Below, in pieces: positions 18,509-27,060 of a DNA stretch of 64,000 nt (position 1 is the first letter of the stretch; every line of letters starts with the position of its first letter). Both the position numbers and the translations under genes were made by a program. The stretch is taken from positions 1 to 64,000 of the forward strand of contig JBCBEC010000017.1 of NCBI GenBank assembly GCA_038528965.1, in the 5' to 3' direction. Source of the stretch: Lewinella sp038528965. GTDB taxonomy: Bacteria > Bacteroidota > Bacteroidia > Chitinophagales > Saprospiraceae. The notes under the pieces are model-generated. The model was not told the origin of the DNA. It was given only the letters and a program-made list of their open reading frames with translations, and searched no databases.

Positions 18509-19063
18509 GTTTCTACAAGTCTCTATTTTCCTGTTTAAACATTTGGTGGGCTATGGCGGACGAAATCCGTAAGCCATTATCAAATTCTCCACAAAAAGGA
18601 ACAAAGCCTAGCTTCTGTTTCTCCCCTCGTGTTCTCCCTCCTCACTGAACCAGTCTGCTCTGCCAGAAGCAAGTCTCGCTGCTCCCAACATAAATTGCAA
18701 TTTAAAACGTCACGCTAAGAAGATTTTGTGCTTATAGAAATGTAGTGCCTTATCAATTCTGTGCTTTCACTCTGATGGAAAGCAGAAGAAGCTCATTAAT
18801 TTCTCAAACACGCTTCCTCATGCCTCAAACTCCACTGGGTAATACCGGAACGCGGATGTTTTTCTGCTACAACTGTCCCATATTTCCACCTTCAACGTGA
18901 TCTTCCCACACCTGTACTTCTACCCGTGCATGATCGATTTAGTCTAGTTGTTTTCATAATTCCCAATAAAAACGCGGGCACTATAAGTCACGTTTCCCTC
19001 TATTCGTACGGTATATAATCGACAGCACACAAAATGCTCTTTCTTTATCAAACTTTATTTATC
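18509..19063. other. Intergenic region, nothing recognised
   Basis: I see no gene, no RNA and no strong promoter match in these 555 bases. The segment just before the next gene should contain its promoter. Confidence 0.4.
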
Positions 19064-20326
19064 ATGAAAAACAACATTTTTTTTCTCGCGCTTTTTGCAC
19101 TATTCTCTCTTACATTTTCTTGTGAAAAGGACAGCTTTTCTGACGCAGTTGAAACCAGCCCTACCTTACCGACTACCAGTTTTCATCCCTTATCTGTCAA
19201 TGATATGGATGATTGGCTAAAGACCCAGTCGACCTCGTTTGCAACTTATCAAGCACCAATCGAAAACATCGAAATCGCTACATCTTTCGTAGCTGACCTG
19301 AAAAGCCAGTTTACTTTTGGTACTGAGCAAACTATGTTTAAGGGCCTGAAGCCCATTTGGTCGCTTGCGGAGTACCATGAGTTGGCGGAAGGGGAACTAC
19401 TGACAGTTCCTTTATTCCGATCGAATGCGGACTTGATGCCACGGAATTTTTTGAACTTATTGCGCACTGAGTCAAGTTCAATAGCTGTTGGTCTGATCAC
19501 TACAGATGAACTGGATGAATTTCACAGCTTACCTAATTATTATCACAAAAAAGCCTTGTCTTATACAAATACTGAACCATCAGCGACATTGGCAACGCTT
19601 CGCCCGCGTATCCATGAGCGCAGTGGTTCTCGCTGCGAATATTTATGGGGCTATATTGAGGTAGTCGGTACTAACCTTGATGAAGCACCAACATCTTATG
19701 GGCAATATTTCTCGGTGTTAGACTGCCCTGAAGATGAAGAAGACTTTAGTGAATATCTCGGAGAAATTCCACCACAAGTCACTGTTGAATCTCAATCCGG
19801 TATTTGTTCTTCTTCCCTAGGAATTACCTACAACGCGGGTACAGATACGTACAGCATTGGTCATGGTAACTTCACCTTGATCCTACCGAGTCAAAATGGT
19901 GGATTCAACTGGCTGCCCCTTCCAACGGGCCTTTGTACAACCGATCTACCCGCTCAGTTTACCAATATTCCGGGAGTAGGTGATGTAAACTTCACAGCAG
20001 AGGATTGGATAGCCATATACCAGGCAGCTTGGAGGGCAACGGTGCAGGAATTGTCTTCCGCATGGCCTTCAACTGGTGGGGCAGCTGGCGCACTCGCAGC
20101 ACTGCGAACGGCCTTTATGAATCGGCTTTACACCAATATTGTTGCTCAGGTTACGGCACGAATTCTAGGAATGGTGGATTGGAATCAGATTCCTGAAGAT
20201 CAACTGATTACCCAGGGAACGGGCGCAATCGAGGCGGCCATCAGTGCACAGCTACCAACCAATAGCACTGTGTTTGCAACAGGTTGTGGCATTGCTCAGT
20301 CTACACCAACGGTATTTGGGTGCTAG
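19064..20326 (+). CDS. Hypothetical lipoprotein
   Basis: A 420-residue protein of unknown function. The start at 19064 is chosen because it begins a clean lipoprotein signal (MKNNIFFLALFALFSLTFSC), making Cys20 the likely lipid anchor; an upstream ATG at 19034 would bury the signal. The body is soluble, with acidic patches (CPEDEEDFSEY), several cysteines (SRCEY, GICSSS, TGLCTTDL and a C-terminal FGC) and an alanine-rich helical stretch near residues 330-380. I recognise no family. A terminator follows at 20366, so it is transcribed alone. Confidence 0.75.
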   Translation: MKNNIFFLALFALFSLTFSCEKDSFSDAVETSPTLPTTSFHPLSVNDMDDWLKTQSTSFATYQAPIENIEIATSFVADLKSQFTFGTEQTMFKGLKPIWSLAEYHELAEGELLTVPLFRSNADLMPRNFLNLLRTESSSIAVGLITTDELDEFHSLPNYYHKKALSYTNTEPSATLATLRPRIHERSGSRCEYLWGYIEVVGTNLDEAPTSYGQYFSVLDCPEDEEDFSEYLGEIPPQVTVESQSGICSSSLGITYNAGTDTYSIGHGNFTLILPSQNGGFNWLPLPTGLCTTDLPAQFTNIPGVGDVNFTAEDWIAIYQAAWRATVQELSSAWPSTGGAAGALAALRTAFMNRLYTNIVAQVTARILGMVDWNQIPEDQLITQGTGAIEAAISAQLPTNSTVFATGCGIAQSTPTVFGC

Positions 20327-20365
20327 TCTATGCATTTGCTATTTCTTTGTAGAACTTAGGTTCAG

Positions 20366-20396
20366 GAGTCCGGAGAGCATTTCCGGACTCTTTCTG
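20366..20396 (+). terminator. Intrinsic terminator
   Basis: A 9-bp perfect stem (20366-20374 with 20382-20390) with a 7-base loop, followed by TTTCT. It lies 40 bases past the lipoprotein stop codon. Confidence 0.75.
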
Positions 20397-20462
20397 TTCT
20401 GGTAGGCTTTCTGATGGATGTTCAAGATATTTTGAAGTAACGCCGACCAATAACTTCCAACA

Positions 20463-20666
20463 TCACCCCGTCAAAAGCGCACCACAGATACCCGTTCCCA
20501 CCACAAAATAAACGATGGCGATAATCTTCAAAACTTTGCTTGCCTGGGGCTTAGTTTCTTTGATCCAAGCGGAAATGCCCAACAGGATAAAGGCGGGTGA
20601 ATGCAATACCAGATAAGCAACGACAACTATTGGAAATATTCCATCAACGTTTAGTAACAGTGGCAT
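20463..20666 (-). CDS. Small two-helix membrane protein, last gene of the radical SAM cluster
   Basis: A 67-residue protein with two predicted membrane helices (about 9-33 and 45-66) separated by a short basic loop (WIKETKPQASK). Its ATG overlaps the stop codon of the radical SAM gene by one base (TGATG), so translation is coupled. No family is recognised. Position suggests a membrane partner of the radical SAM enzyme or the Lgt paralogue; this is inference. Confidence 0.7.
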   Translation of the reverse strand: MPLLLNVDGIFPIVVVAYLVLHSPAFILLGISAWIKETKPQASKVLKIIAIVYFVVGTGICGALLTG

Positions 20667-22057
20667 CAGGTGGTGTTTTGAAGTTGTTGTAGAATAGCTT
20701 TGCGATCATCACGGTACAACAAGTTCATGGTCTCAAAGGGGATAATGCGGTTGTTCTTATCGACGATATGAACACAGGATTTTTTAATGGCCCGAACGTC
20801 AAAGTTGTACGCATCGATAAACTGCATGATGATGACGCGGAACAGGTTATCGTATTGGAGTCCTGGTGCAGCAATCTGCGGCAAACAACATAGAATGGAG
20901 TGCAAGTTTTCATCTGCTTTAGCTACCGACTTAGCTGTACTGAACAGTGAGAGCATTTGCTGCTGCAGGTGCTGATCTTGTTCGTACACAATGGTATTGC
21001 GGCTACTATCTAGCAAATCAGCAGGATTGATATAGCGGGTGAGAGGAGCTACCTCCTCCCCTATTTTCAGGGCGTAACCCATCACTAAGGCGTCCGGATT
21101 GCAGGGAACTGGGATCAGGTCATCGGATTCAAAGATGGAGCTTTGCTCCAATATCTTCCGTCTTACCTCAGTCAAGGTAATTCTATCCGTCCGATGGTCG
21201 AAGTTCTCTAGACGGCCAGCAATTTGGGTGGGTTGGAAGGTTACTCCCCGAACACACTTTTGCCGTAGGGCAAAGTCAATGATGGCACCTAGTTCGTCAT
21301 CATTTTGGTGTTTCTGTACGGTAACTACCAGGGTCGTGGATAAATTCAATTCGTTGAGATGGTACAGTGCTTGTTCCCTGATATCCCACAGGTCCGCACC
21401 GCGCATTTGTTGTAGGACCTCGTTGCGGAAAGAATCGAACTGCAGGTAGATTTCGAAATCGGGTGCGTAACTGGCTAGACGATACGCGAAATCTCGATCT
21501 TTGGCAATGAGAATGCCGTTGGTATTTAACATTAAATGCCGAATGGGGAGCGACTTGGCGTAATCGAGAATCTCAAAGAGTTGGGGATGGAGTGTGGGTT
21601 CTCCACCGCTGATTTGCACCACATCCGGTTCCTTTTCGTTGGCTACTACCGTGTCAAGCATTTGTTTTACCTCCTCGAAGGTTCGATGCCGTCCGTAGGT
21701 CGGCGATGAGCCAGCATAACAAGTGGGACAGCTTAGGTTACAGCGGTCGGTGATCTCGACCACCGTCAGGCAGGAATGCTGTTCGTGATCTGGACATAAA
21801 CCACAGTCGTAGGGGCAGCCATAGTGGGTTTGAGTATTGAAGCGATGCGGTGTCTCGGACGGTTTGTTGTAATTACGAATGTTCTTATAATACTCCACAT
21901 CATCCGCAATCAGCACTTTGGACCGCCCGTGTTCCGGACAGCGTTTCAGCATGTATACCTTATTATCTTCAAAGACAATTTTAGCATCAACCCGCCGCAG
22001 GCAGGTAGGGCATAAACTTAGCGTAAAGTCATAGTAGGTGTAATTTCTGACCGGCAT
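20666..22057 (-). CDS. Radical SAM protein resembling tetraether lipid synthase (Tes/MJ0619 family)
   Basis: A 463-residue radical SAM enzyme. The SAM-cluster motif is C106-x3-C110-x2-C113 within TDRCNLSCPTCYAG. Additional cysteines precede it: C16-x2-C19 and C40 (zinc or rubredoxin-like site), C81/C85/C88 in YGCPYDCGLCPDH, and C96. This N-terminal cysteine set and the segment YGCPYDCGLC are the hallmark I know from the MJ0619/Tes group, which has several Fe-S clusters plus a rubredoxin-like iron and joins lipid alkyl chains in archaea. Other motifs are QISGGEPTLHP and LNTNG. It overlaps the Lgt-like gene upstream by 29 bases. The substrate here is unknown; a lipid is plausible. Confidence 0.78.
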   Translation of the reverse strand: MPVRNYTYYDFTLSLCPTCLRRVDAKIVFEDNKVYMLKRCPEHGRSKVLIADDVEYYKNIRNYNKPSETPHRFNTQTHYGCPYDCGLCPDHEQHSCLTVVEITDRCNLSCPTCYAGSSPTYGRHRTFEEVKQMLDTVVANEKEPDVVQISGGEPTLHPQLFEILDYAKSLPIRHLMLNTNGILIAKDRDFAYRLASYAPDFEIYLQFDSFRNEVLQQMRGADLWDIREQALYHLNELNLSTTLVVTVQKHQNDDELGAIIDFALRQKCVRGVTFQPTQIAGRLENFDHRTDRITLTEVRRKILEQSSIFESDDLIPVPCNPDALVMGYALKIGEEVAPLTRYINPADLLDSSRNTIVYEQDQHLQQQMLSLFSTAKSVAKADENLHSILCCLPQIAAPGLQYDNLFRVIIMQFIDAYNFDVRAIKKSCVHIVDKNNRIIPFETMNLLYRDDRKAILQQLQNTT

Positions 22058-22820
22058 ATTTTAGGTAGTGTCGAATTGTTCTTTGGTAGTACAACCAGCA
22101 CAATAGGCATAACCATTGTATACTGCTAAGTCCTGCGACAAAGAACGCGTTAGGTTTAATGAATTCGATGCAGAATCTAAAACCAAAATACGCAATCATA
22201 AAGAACTGAAAGAGATGTCCATCCGGTAATCGACGAACAGACTGAAGTCGACGCAACCCCCAAAAGAGAAAAATCAGAAATACAATCTCGTATAGCGCAA
22301 TGGGGTGACGCAAGAGACCATCACCCAAATTCATTGCCCATGGCACCTTACTTACACTACCGTAGGTAAACTCATTCACGCCGGTTAAAAAACAACCGAT
22401 GCGACCAATCATAATACCCAAGATGATGGGATAGGTAAATAAATCGCCTGATCTGCGCTCCTCGCCAATCATTTTTTTGGTCAGCTCCACGGCAATCAAA
22501 CCACCGAAGAGCCCGCCCATAATTGTTTTGTTGTTGAGTACTGCCACCATCATTTCAGCAGATTGGATGGGCAGCGGGTTCTCCAGGTAACCCATCAGTC
22601 TGGATCCAATCAAGGCACCAATTACCGCGCCGAGAATAATCGACAAACGATGTTCTCCAGAAATGCTATCTCCTTGTCGTTTACGGAGTATGACATAGTA
22701 GCGAAAGGCAATGAAGAAGGCGAGATACTCCAGCCACAGATGGACATTAACAGTCTTGCCAAAAACGACGGGTTCAAAAGGAATTGTCCAATCCACGCTT
22801 ACCTTTTTCGAAAGGTACAA
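22029..22820 (-). CDS. Lgt paralogue (prolipoprotein diacylglyceryl transferase-like membrane protein)
   Basis: A 263-residue protein with about seven membrane segments and the Lgt fold signature. The diagnostic loop reads GRIGCFLTGVNEFTYG, where true Lgt has GRxGNFxNxE, so both Asn residues are replaced (by Cys and Thr). The HGG motif is replaced by IMGG, and the HPxxLYE motif is kept as HPIALYE. It is therefore probably not the housekeeping enzyme that adds diacylglycerol to lipoproteins. It likely recognises phosphatidylglycerol-like lipids but acts on another acceptor (inference). It is cotranscribed with the Tes-like radical SAM gene, which overlaps it by 29 bases. Confidence 0.75.
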   Translation of the reverse strand: MYLSKKVSVDWTIPFEPVVFGKTVNVHLWLEYLAFFIAFRYYVILRKRQGDSISGEHRLSIILGAVIGALIGSRLMGYLENPLPIQSAEMMVAVLNNKTIMGGLFGGLIAVELTKKMIGEERRSGDLFTYPIILGIMIGRIGCFLTGVNEFTYGSVSKVPWAMNLGDGLLRHPIALYEIVFLIFLFWGLRRLQSVRRLPDGHLFQFFMIAYFGFRFCIEFIKPNAFFVAGLSSIQWLCLLCWLYYQRTIRHYLKYAGQKLHLL

Positions 22821-22873
22821 AGTGATGACCGAAGTAGTGGGTTCAAAGCCGTGTAAGATTCATCCGCCGAGGA

Positions 22874-23041
22874 TTAATGCCTAGCTCCCTTCCAGGTGCC
22901 ACCGTAGCGGTAAAAGGTCCCTTTTTGATGCTGCTTACAACAGGTTTCACAGACAAATACCCAAGCTTGGCCTTTTTGCAGTTGTACACGGAACATGACG
23001 GAGAAATCCTGCTTACAGGTATGGCAAGTTTTGGTTTTCAT
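22874..23041 (-). CDS. Small zinc-ribbon protein
   Basis: A 55-residue protein starting MKTKTCHTCKQDFSV. Two CxxC knuckles (C6/C9 and C31/C34, the second as CETC followed by another Cys) form a zinc ribbon separated by a beta-rich segment (FRVQLQKGQAWVFVC). The C-terminus is basic and aromatic (GTFYRYGGTWKG). It ends 53 bases before the Lgt-like gene on the same strand and may be the first gene of that cluster. Its role is unknown. Confidence 0.65.
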   Translation of the reverse strand: MKTKTCHTCKQDFSVMFRVQLQKGQAWVFVCETCCKQHQKGTFYRYGGTWKGARH

Positions 23042-23111
23042 AGAGATTGAACAGCTCTGTTACAGCTAGAACAGTTATTTTCTGAATTTGGTTGATGCCT
23101 GATCCGAGAGC

Positions 23112-23150
23112 AAAATCAGGCCTGTGAAACTTCTGATGTTCCACAGGCCC
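23112..23150 (-). terminator. Terminator of the 23.2-25.3 kb operon
   Basis: On the minus strand a GGCCTGTG/CACAGGCC stem (about 8-9 bp, loop about 15) is followed by TGATTTTG. It lies 25 bases after the stop codon at 23173 and separates the unknown operon from the zinc-ribbon gene. Confidence 0.6.
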
Positions 23151-23172
23151 AATTCTTCTTGGTCCAACTTGC

Positions 23173-24111
23173 TTAATCTATAACTGGCCCAATCTGGCAA
23201 GCGCTAGGGAGCAGGTCAGCAGTAAGGTTTTCATCTGGGTCTCGATGGCTGAATGGAGGAGAACCCAATGATCGTCCGTGCATTCGCGTAGTTTCAGCAA
23301 ACCAGTACACCCGGGCACCATCCATATCACCACTCGTGATTAGTTTTCCTTCCACAGAAATATAATCTCCGAGTATCAATTCGGTACCATCCTCAGCAGA
23401 GGGAGCTGAATCTTCAGCTGCAGCCTTACCAATTTGGCCGCCAGCCCATGCGCCCGCCAGTGTTACCGCAGCGGCAATAAGTGCGGCCACCAAAATGACC
23501 GCAATAATGCACAAGACGTATAAGAAGCCCGAGGCGGTACAACCTATCGCGCCGGCAGCGAGGGCACCTAGAAGAATTCCTCCCGCGGCACCTACCGCTC
23601 CACCAATAAGAGCTCCTAAACCAGCAGCACATACTTCGCTTGACTCATAAAAAGTCTGAAGTATGGGTGACTGCTCCTCATCATCGTTACACACGATAAA
23701 TAAGGCATTCAATTCTACTAGTGGCCAATAATCACATTTCACCACCAATTCCAGCATATTGTGCATGGCTGTAAAGGGGAATACTTCGTTCCATGCAGAG
23801 TCGAAACTAGGCACAAAATCATTGACCACACCAGCCGTACAAGCATTTTGACCATCTGGTGACTCCAAACATCTATTGTAGTAGAATACACCGATCACGC
23901 CAAGAGTGGCCAACGCACTGAGGATACCCGACACCCAGACCACACTGGATGCTGATACCCCAAGGAAAGACCAGGTGGCCACATTGAATTCTATAATTCC
24001 GGTAACAATTCCGTAGATAGTCCCAGCCAGGCCGAACAATGCGAGAATTGTAGTCAGTATATCGTCAGTGGTAGCTCCAGTGCTACCGCAAATAGGCTTA
24101 ACCGCGCTCAT
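23173..24111 (-). CDS. Hypothetical membrane protein with glycine-zipper segment
   Basis: A 312-residue protein of no recognised family. It has N-terminal membrane segments (about 17-40, 44-62 and 64-77), a soluble stretch with several cysteines (CLESPDGQNAC, VKCDYWP, IVCNDDEE), then a glycine/alanine-rich zipper around residues 165-225 (GALIGGAVGAAGGILLGALA) that should insert in a membrane. A soluble tail (ISVEGKLITSGDMDGARVYW) follows. It overlaps the preceding gene by 14 bases and is the last of three coupled genes. Glycine zippers occur in pore-forming toxins, channel proteins and some phage proteins, but the sequence does not decide. Confidence 0.7.
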   Translation of the reverse strand: MSAVKPICGSTGATTDDILTTILALFGLAGTIYGIVTGIIEFNVATWSFLGVSASSVVWVSGILSALATLGVIGVFYYNRCLESPDGQNACTAGVVNDFVPSFDSAWNEVFPFTAMHNMLELVVKCDYWPLVELNALFIVCNDDEEQSPILQTFYESSEVCAAGLGALIGGAVGAAGGILLGALAAGAIGCTASGFLYVLCIIAVILVAALIAAAVTLAGAWAGGQIGKAAAEDSAPSAEDGTELILGDYISVEGKLITSGDMDGARVYWFAETTRMHGRSLGSPPFSHRDPDENLTADLLPSACQIGPVID

Positions 24112-24517
24112 AACTTGCTATATTTTTCACTGACCGGTCACACAATCGACAAAGGATTGTACCTACTATAATTCCGATAAGTAGGCCCAGCAGGACGGTT
24201 AGAACTAAAAGATTAACTTGATTTGCAACTACTACCACCAATATTCCAGTGAGTACTGCATTGAGGAGCGTGGATAAGGCAACATTACCGACTCCATAGC
24301 GCAACCAGATTCCTACTAAGAGTAGAATCATAAGCCATGCTATCAGGCCTAGGACTAAGCCTAGCATCAGTGCTTCGTTTAAACTCAGATTTACCAAACC
24401 CAGTTGTTGTCCGAGTAGCAGAAAAAAGCCGACTATTACACCTATCAGCCCCCCGGTTTGAGCGCAGATAGACAATCGTCCGAATAGCGCCCTGGCAATT
24501 AATTGTAGGGTTCTCAT
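24098..24517 (-). CDS. Hypothetical multi-pass membrane protein
   Basis: A 139-residue, strongly hydrophobic protein with about four membrane helices (LIGVIVGFFLLLGQQLGL, ALMLGLVLGLIAWLMILLLV, TLLNAVLTGILVVVVANQ, VLTVLLGLLIGIIVGTIL), each glycine-rich. Its start codon shares one base with the stop of the preceding gene (TGATG), and its 3' end overlaps the next by 14 bases. This implies three proteins made in fixed order and probably acting together. No family is recognised. Confidence 0.68.
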   Translation of the reverse strand: MRTLQLIARALFGRLSICAQTGGLIGVIVGFFLLLGQQLGLVNLSLNEALMLGLVLGLIAWLMILLLVGIWLRYGVGNVALSTLLNAVLTGILVVVVANQVNLLVLTVLLGLLIGIIVGTILCRLCDRSVKNIASYERG

Positions 24518-25311
24518 CAGCTGTCAATTAAGATAATGTGGGTAAGCCCTCCAATCAGTTGACCGGCAGCCCCTGTTGCAAAAACAGTAAGCTCGCGCCG
24601 AATTTCATTATTGACCGGCGTACCTTGCAAACTGTTGGGTACCTCCACATTTAGGGTTAGAGAAATTTGTTCGAAAGGACCAAAATTGTGTGAAGTGGTG
24701 GACAGCGAAACATTCAGGTCTGTCGGTACTACATTCAGGTTGATTTGCTGCGGAGCAGCCTCCGTGTTTCGAACAGGAAAAGTAAAGGACAATTGCCGAC
24801 CAGATTCACTGGTTTTTACTCCATTGATGATTTGCTCACCCGTATTATTGGTGGTTACTGCATCATGGGGATGCTCCACAACAACGTGGGTAGCGATCAG
24901 TGGAGAACCATTGAGTATTGCTTGAGAAAGTGGAAACAGTAGCTCCGCTTTCGAGGCTGGAGGAAGGTTGACGACCTTGGTACTCAGAATACTCCTGGGC
25001 ATACCGATACCGAATTCTGAGGTGTACAAATGTACCAATACATTAGCGGCGCCAACGGTGGTTGATAGGTTAGTTACCTCAACACTCGTTTCGGGAATCA
25101 GCCGCCAAGGCGACCAATTATTCGTAGTAATGTCAGGGCTATTCCAATTGAAATCTAAGCCACCAGCGAAGCGTTCCTGCTGGCTATATATAGCCGGATC
25201 AGGTCGCTCAGGTGGTTTTTCCGGGCGCATCCTGCCGCATCTACCAGAGGGTTTGCGGGCAGCCGGTGGGCATAGGCGTATAGCGCGCTTACGCGTTTTT
25301 GCTTTCAGCAT
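24517..25311 (-). CDS. Hypothetical beta-rich protein, first gene of an overlapping trio
   Basis: A 264-residue protein. The first 35 residues are very basic with three cysteines (RLCPPAARKPSGRC), without a recognisable signal peptide. The remainder alternates strands in an Ig-like or CARDB-like pattern: LIPETSVEVTNLS near residue 75, then FPLSQAI, HVVVEHPHD and LNVEVPNSLQG, ending GGLTHIILIDS. It starts a three-gene unit with the two membrane proteins downstream. I cannot assign a function; a surface or periplasmic-type binding domain is one reading. Confidence 0.65.
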   Translation of the reverse strand: MLKAKTRKRAIRLCPPAARKPSGRCGRMRPEKPPERPDPAIYSQQERFAGGLDFNWNSPDITTNNWSPWRLIPETSVEVTNLSTTVGAANVLVHLYTSEFGIGMPRSILSTKVVNLPPASKAELLFPLSQAILNGSPLIATHVVVEHPHDAVTTNNTGEQIINGVKTSESGRQLSFTFPVRNTEAAPQQINLNVVPTDLNVSLSTTSHNFGPFEQISLTLNVEVPNSLQGTPVNNEIRRELTVFATGAAGQLIGGLTHIILIDS

Positions 25312-25505
25312 AGTTTAGGTTTTAGGTAAAGTACAATAACACCTAATCTATACCTTCAGCAGCAGTTTTGTTACAAGAAAGTAAATACTTCGAAAGGCGA
25401 CACCTTCTCTCAGCCGTTGTTCTAATAAAAATAGAACAGCAAAGCCTTGGTCAGAAAGGCTTACTTAAGTATGGTGCCGATAAGGGCCTGTTAGCAAATC
25501 AAGGA

Positions 25506-26414
25506 TCAATACTGCAAACCTTCCGGCGGAACCTTCTCCAGATGAACATCACCGAAGGTCACTCTTACCGTAATCATGGGGTGAGTTTCTCCGCGCCGGG
25601 GTTTGATCTGCACCTTTTGTACCTCTGGCGTGTCTTCTAAGGCCAGCAGGCGGAGATTATCTGGAGCATCTACCTTTCCGTGCGTGGCGGTTAGGGTATA
25701 CCCAAATAGGTCCGCATTATCGCCGTAGAGGAAAACCTCTGACTTTTCCGCACTAATATCTAGACCTAGTAATCCCGCAGTCGGTGCTAGCTTAAGAATA
25801 CCGTATTGGGCGTTGATCTGGTAATTACCAGCAATCTCGTAAAGCGTCACATCAGAACGGCGAGCGTTAATGGTAACGTTGCCGTCAATCTTTTCCCCGA
25901 TGATATCGCCAAAGCGGGTTCGGATATCTAGTAGTCCCTTTACATTATCAATATCAATCTGGCTGTACTCCCCGAAAATGCGTAAGCGGTTGGTTAGGTT
26001 CGATATGTTGGCCGCGCCGAAATAGTTCTTTACGTACACGGGGCAGTCTTCCGGTAGGGTGATGTAGTACACCACGGTCAGAATAGACTCGGTCTGCTCT
26101 CCCCCACCAAAGCGATAGTTACGCAGGTATACCTTATTGCGGATACGCTCCGCCACAAAGTTTACGGTTTCCAAATCCGTCTCAGCAGTGGCTTTATCTG
26201 GATGCTTGGCAGAAATTTCTAAGCGCAGACCAATTTCTCGCTTGTCCCAGGTTTCTACAAAAATCTCAGCCTTTTGGCCTTCGACATTGACCTCGTAGCC
26301 ATCCTGGTAATTGAAAGTCTTTTCGATTATTTTGGTGACGACCTGCACCACTTCCTGCGCCGGGAGCTGAACAACAAAGGCCAGTAGGAAGCCGATTAGC
26401 AAGCTATACCGCAT
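25506..26414 (-). CDS. DUF4097/GIN-like putative surface adhesin
   Basis: A 302-residue secreted protein: signal peptide MRYSLLIGFLLAFVVQLPAQ, then repeating short beta-strand units (VKNYFGAANISNLTNRLRIFGEYSQIDID and similar) that suggest the right-handed beta-helix of the DUF4097/GIN putative adhesin group. It starts 9 bases after the anti-sigma gene and is the third gene of the sigma operon. Members of this group are often paired with ECF sigma/anti-sigma genes. The molecular role is not established. Confidence 0.72.
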   Translation of the reverse strand: MRYSLLIGFLLAFVVQLPAQEVVQVVTKIIEKTFNYQDGYEVNVEGQKAEIFVETWDKREIGLRLEISAKHPDKATAETDLETVNFVAERIRNKVYLRNYRFGGGEQTESILTVVYYITLPEDCPVYVKNYFGAANISNLTNRLRIFGEYSQIDIDNVKGLLDIRTRFGDIIGEKIDGNVTINARRSDVTLYEIAGNYQINAQYGILKLAPTAGLLGLDISAEKSEVFLYGDNADLFGYTLTATHGKVDAPDNLRLLALEDTPEVQKVQIKPRRGETHPMITVRVTFGDVHLEKVPPEGLQY

Positions 26415-26423
26415 AGATTACAC

Positions 26424-27032
26424 TTAGATTTGTTCGATAATTTGCCGATAGATATCCGTGCGTTCCCGCTCGATATCGGCCATTTGGCGGATGAGTTGTG
26501 GGTCCTGACCATAGGATACCAGCATAGCTTCTACATCCTGATGGGCAGTGCTGAGTTCTTCGAATTCTAGACGCAGTTTGTTGATGGCCGGGTCATTCAT
26601 CCCAGCTAACACTTCTTCCAGTTTAGCAAAAGTAGGTTCTTCCAAGTTCCAGTCTTGGTTAGCACTGAACTCCTGCACGGTTTCTTGGGCGTATTGCAGA
26701 CTTACTTTCGGTCCGGGCTCGTACCACAACCAGGCGGTGGCTGAAATCAACAGGGCCACAACCGCTGCCCATCCCAGTACCTGACGGCGACGCAGCACGC
26801 GTAGGCGGCGTTGATCGGCGTCTTGATCCAGCACTCGGGTCAGCCGGTTCCAAACCCCTACGGGTGGCGTGTAGGCAGGAAGACGGTCAACTGCGTCGTT
26901 CAGCGCCTGTTGGTCTTCTTCCGAATCTTCCAAGCCTTCACTAATCTTGTCCCACAGCCCATCCGGCGGGGAAAAGGTTCGCATTTGCTGGAGTGCCTCC
27001 TTAAGCTTGTCCTTATTGTGTTCGTATAGCAT
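26424..27032 (-). CDS. Probable anti-sigma factor (single-pass membrane protein)
   Basis: A 202-residue protein. A cytoplasmic N-terminus (1-93) contains a duplicated segment: PPDGLWDKISEGLEDSEEDQ and PPVGVWNRLTRVLDQDADQ. One membrane helix follows (VLGWAAVVALLISATAWLWY, about 88-107), then a helical extracytoplasmic domain. It is placed directly after the ECF sigma gene, which is the usual position of the anti-sigma factor, although it does not show the ZAS or FecR signature. Binding to the sigma factor at 27061 is inferred from position. Confidence 0.72.
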   Translation of the reverse strand: MLYEHNKDKLKEALQQMRTFSPPDGLWDKISEGLEDSEEDQQALNDAVDRLPAYTPPVGVWNRLTRVLDQDADQRRLRVLRRRQVLGWAAVVALLISATAWLWYEPGPKVSLQYAQETVQEFSANQDWNLEEPTFAKLEEVLAGMNDPAINKLRLEFEELSTAHQDVEAMLVSYGQDPQLIRQMADIERERTDIYRQIIEQI

Positions 27033-27060
27033 TGTGCTTACGCTTAAAATTTAGTGTTGT

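Noticed and set aside
22029..22820. Lgt-like gene as the housekeeping lgt
   Set aside because: Key conserved residues of Lgt (the Asn pair of the GRxGNF signature and the His of HGG) are replaced, so it is listed as a paralogue.
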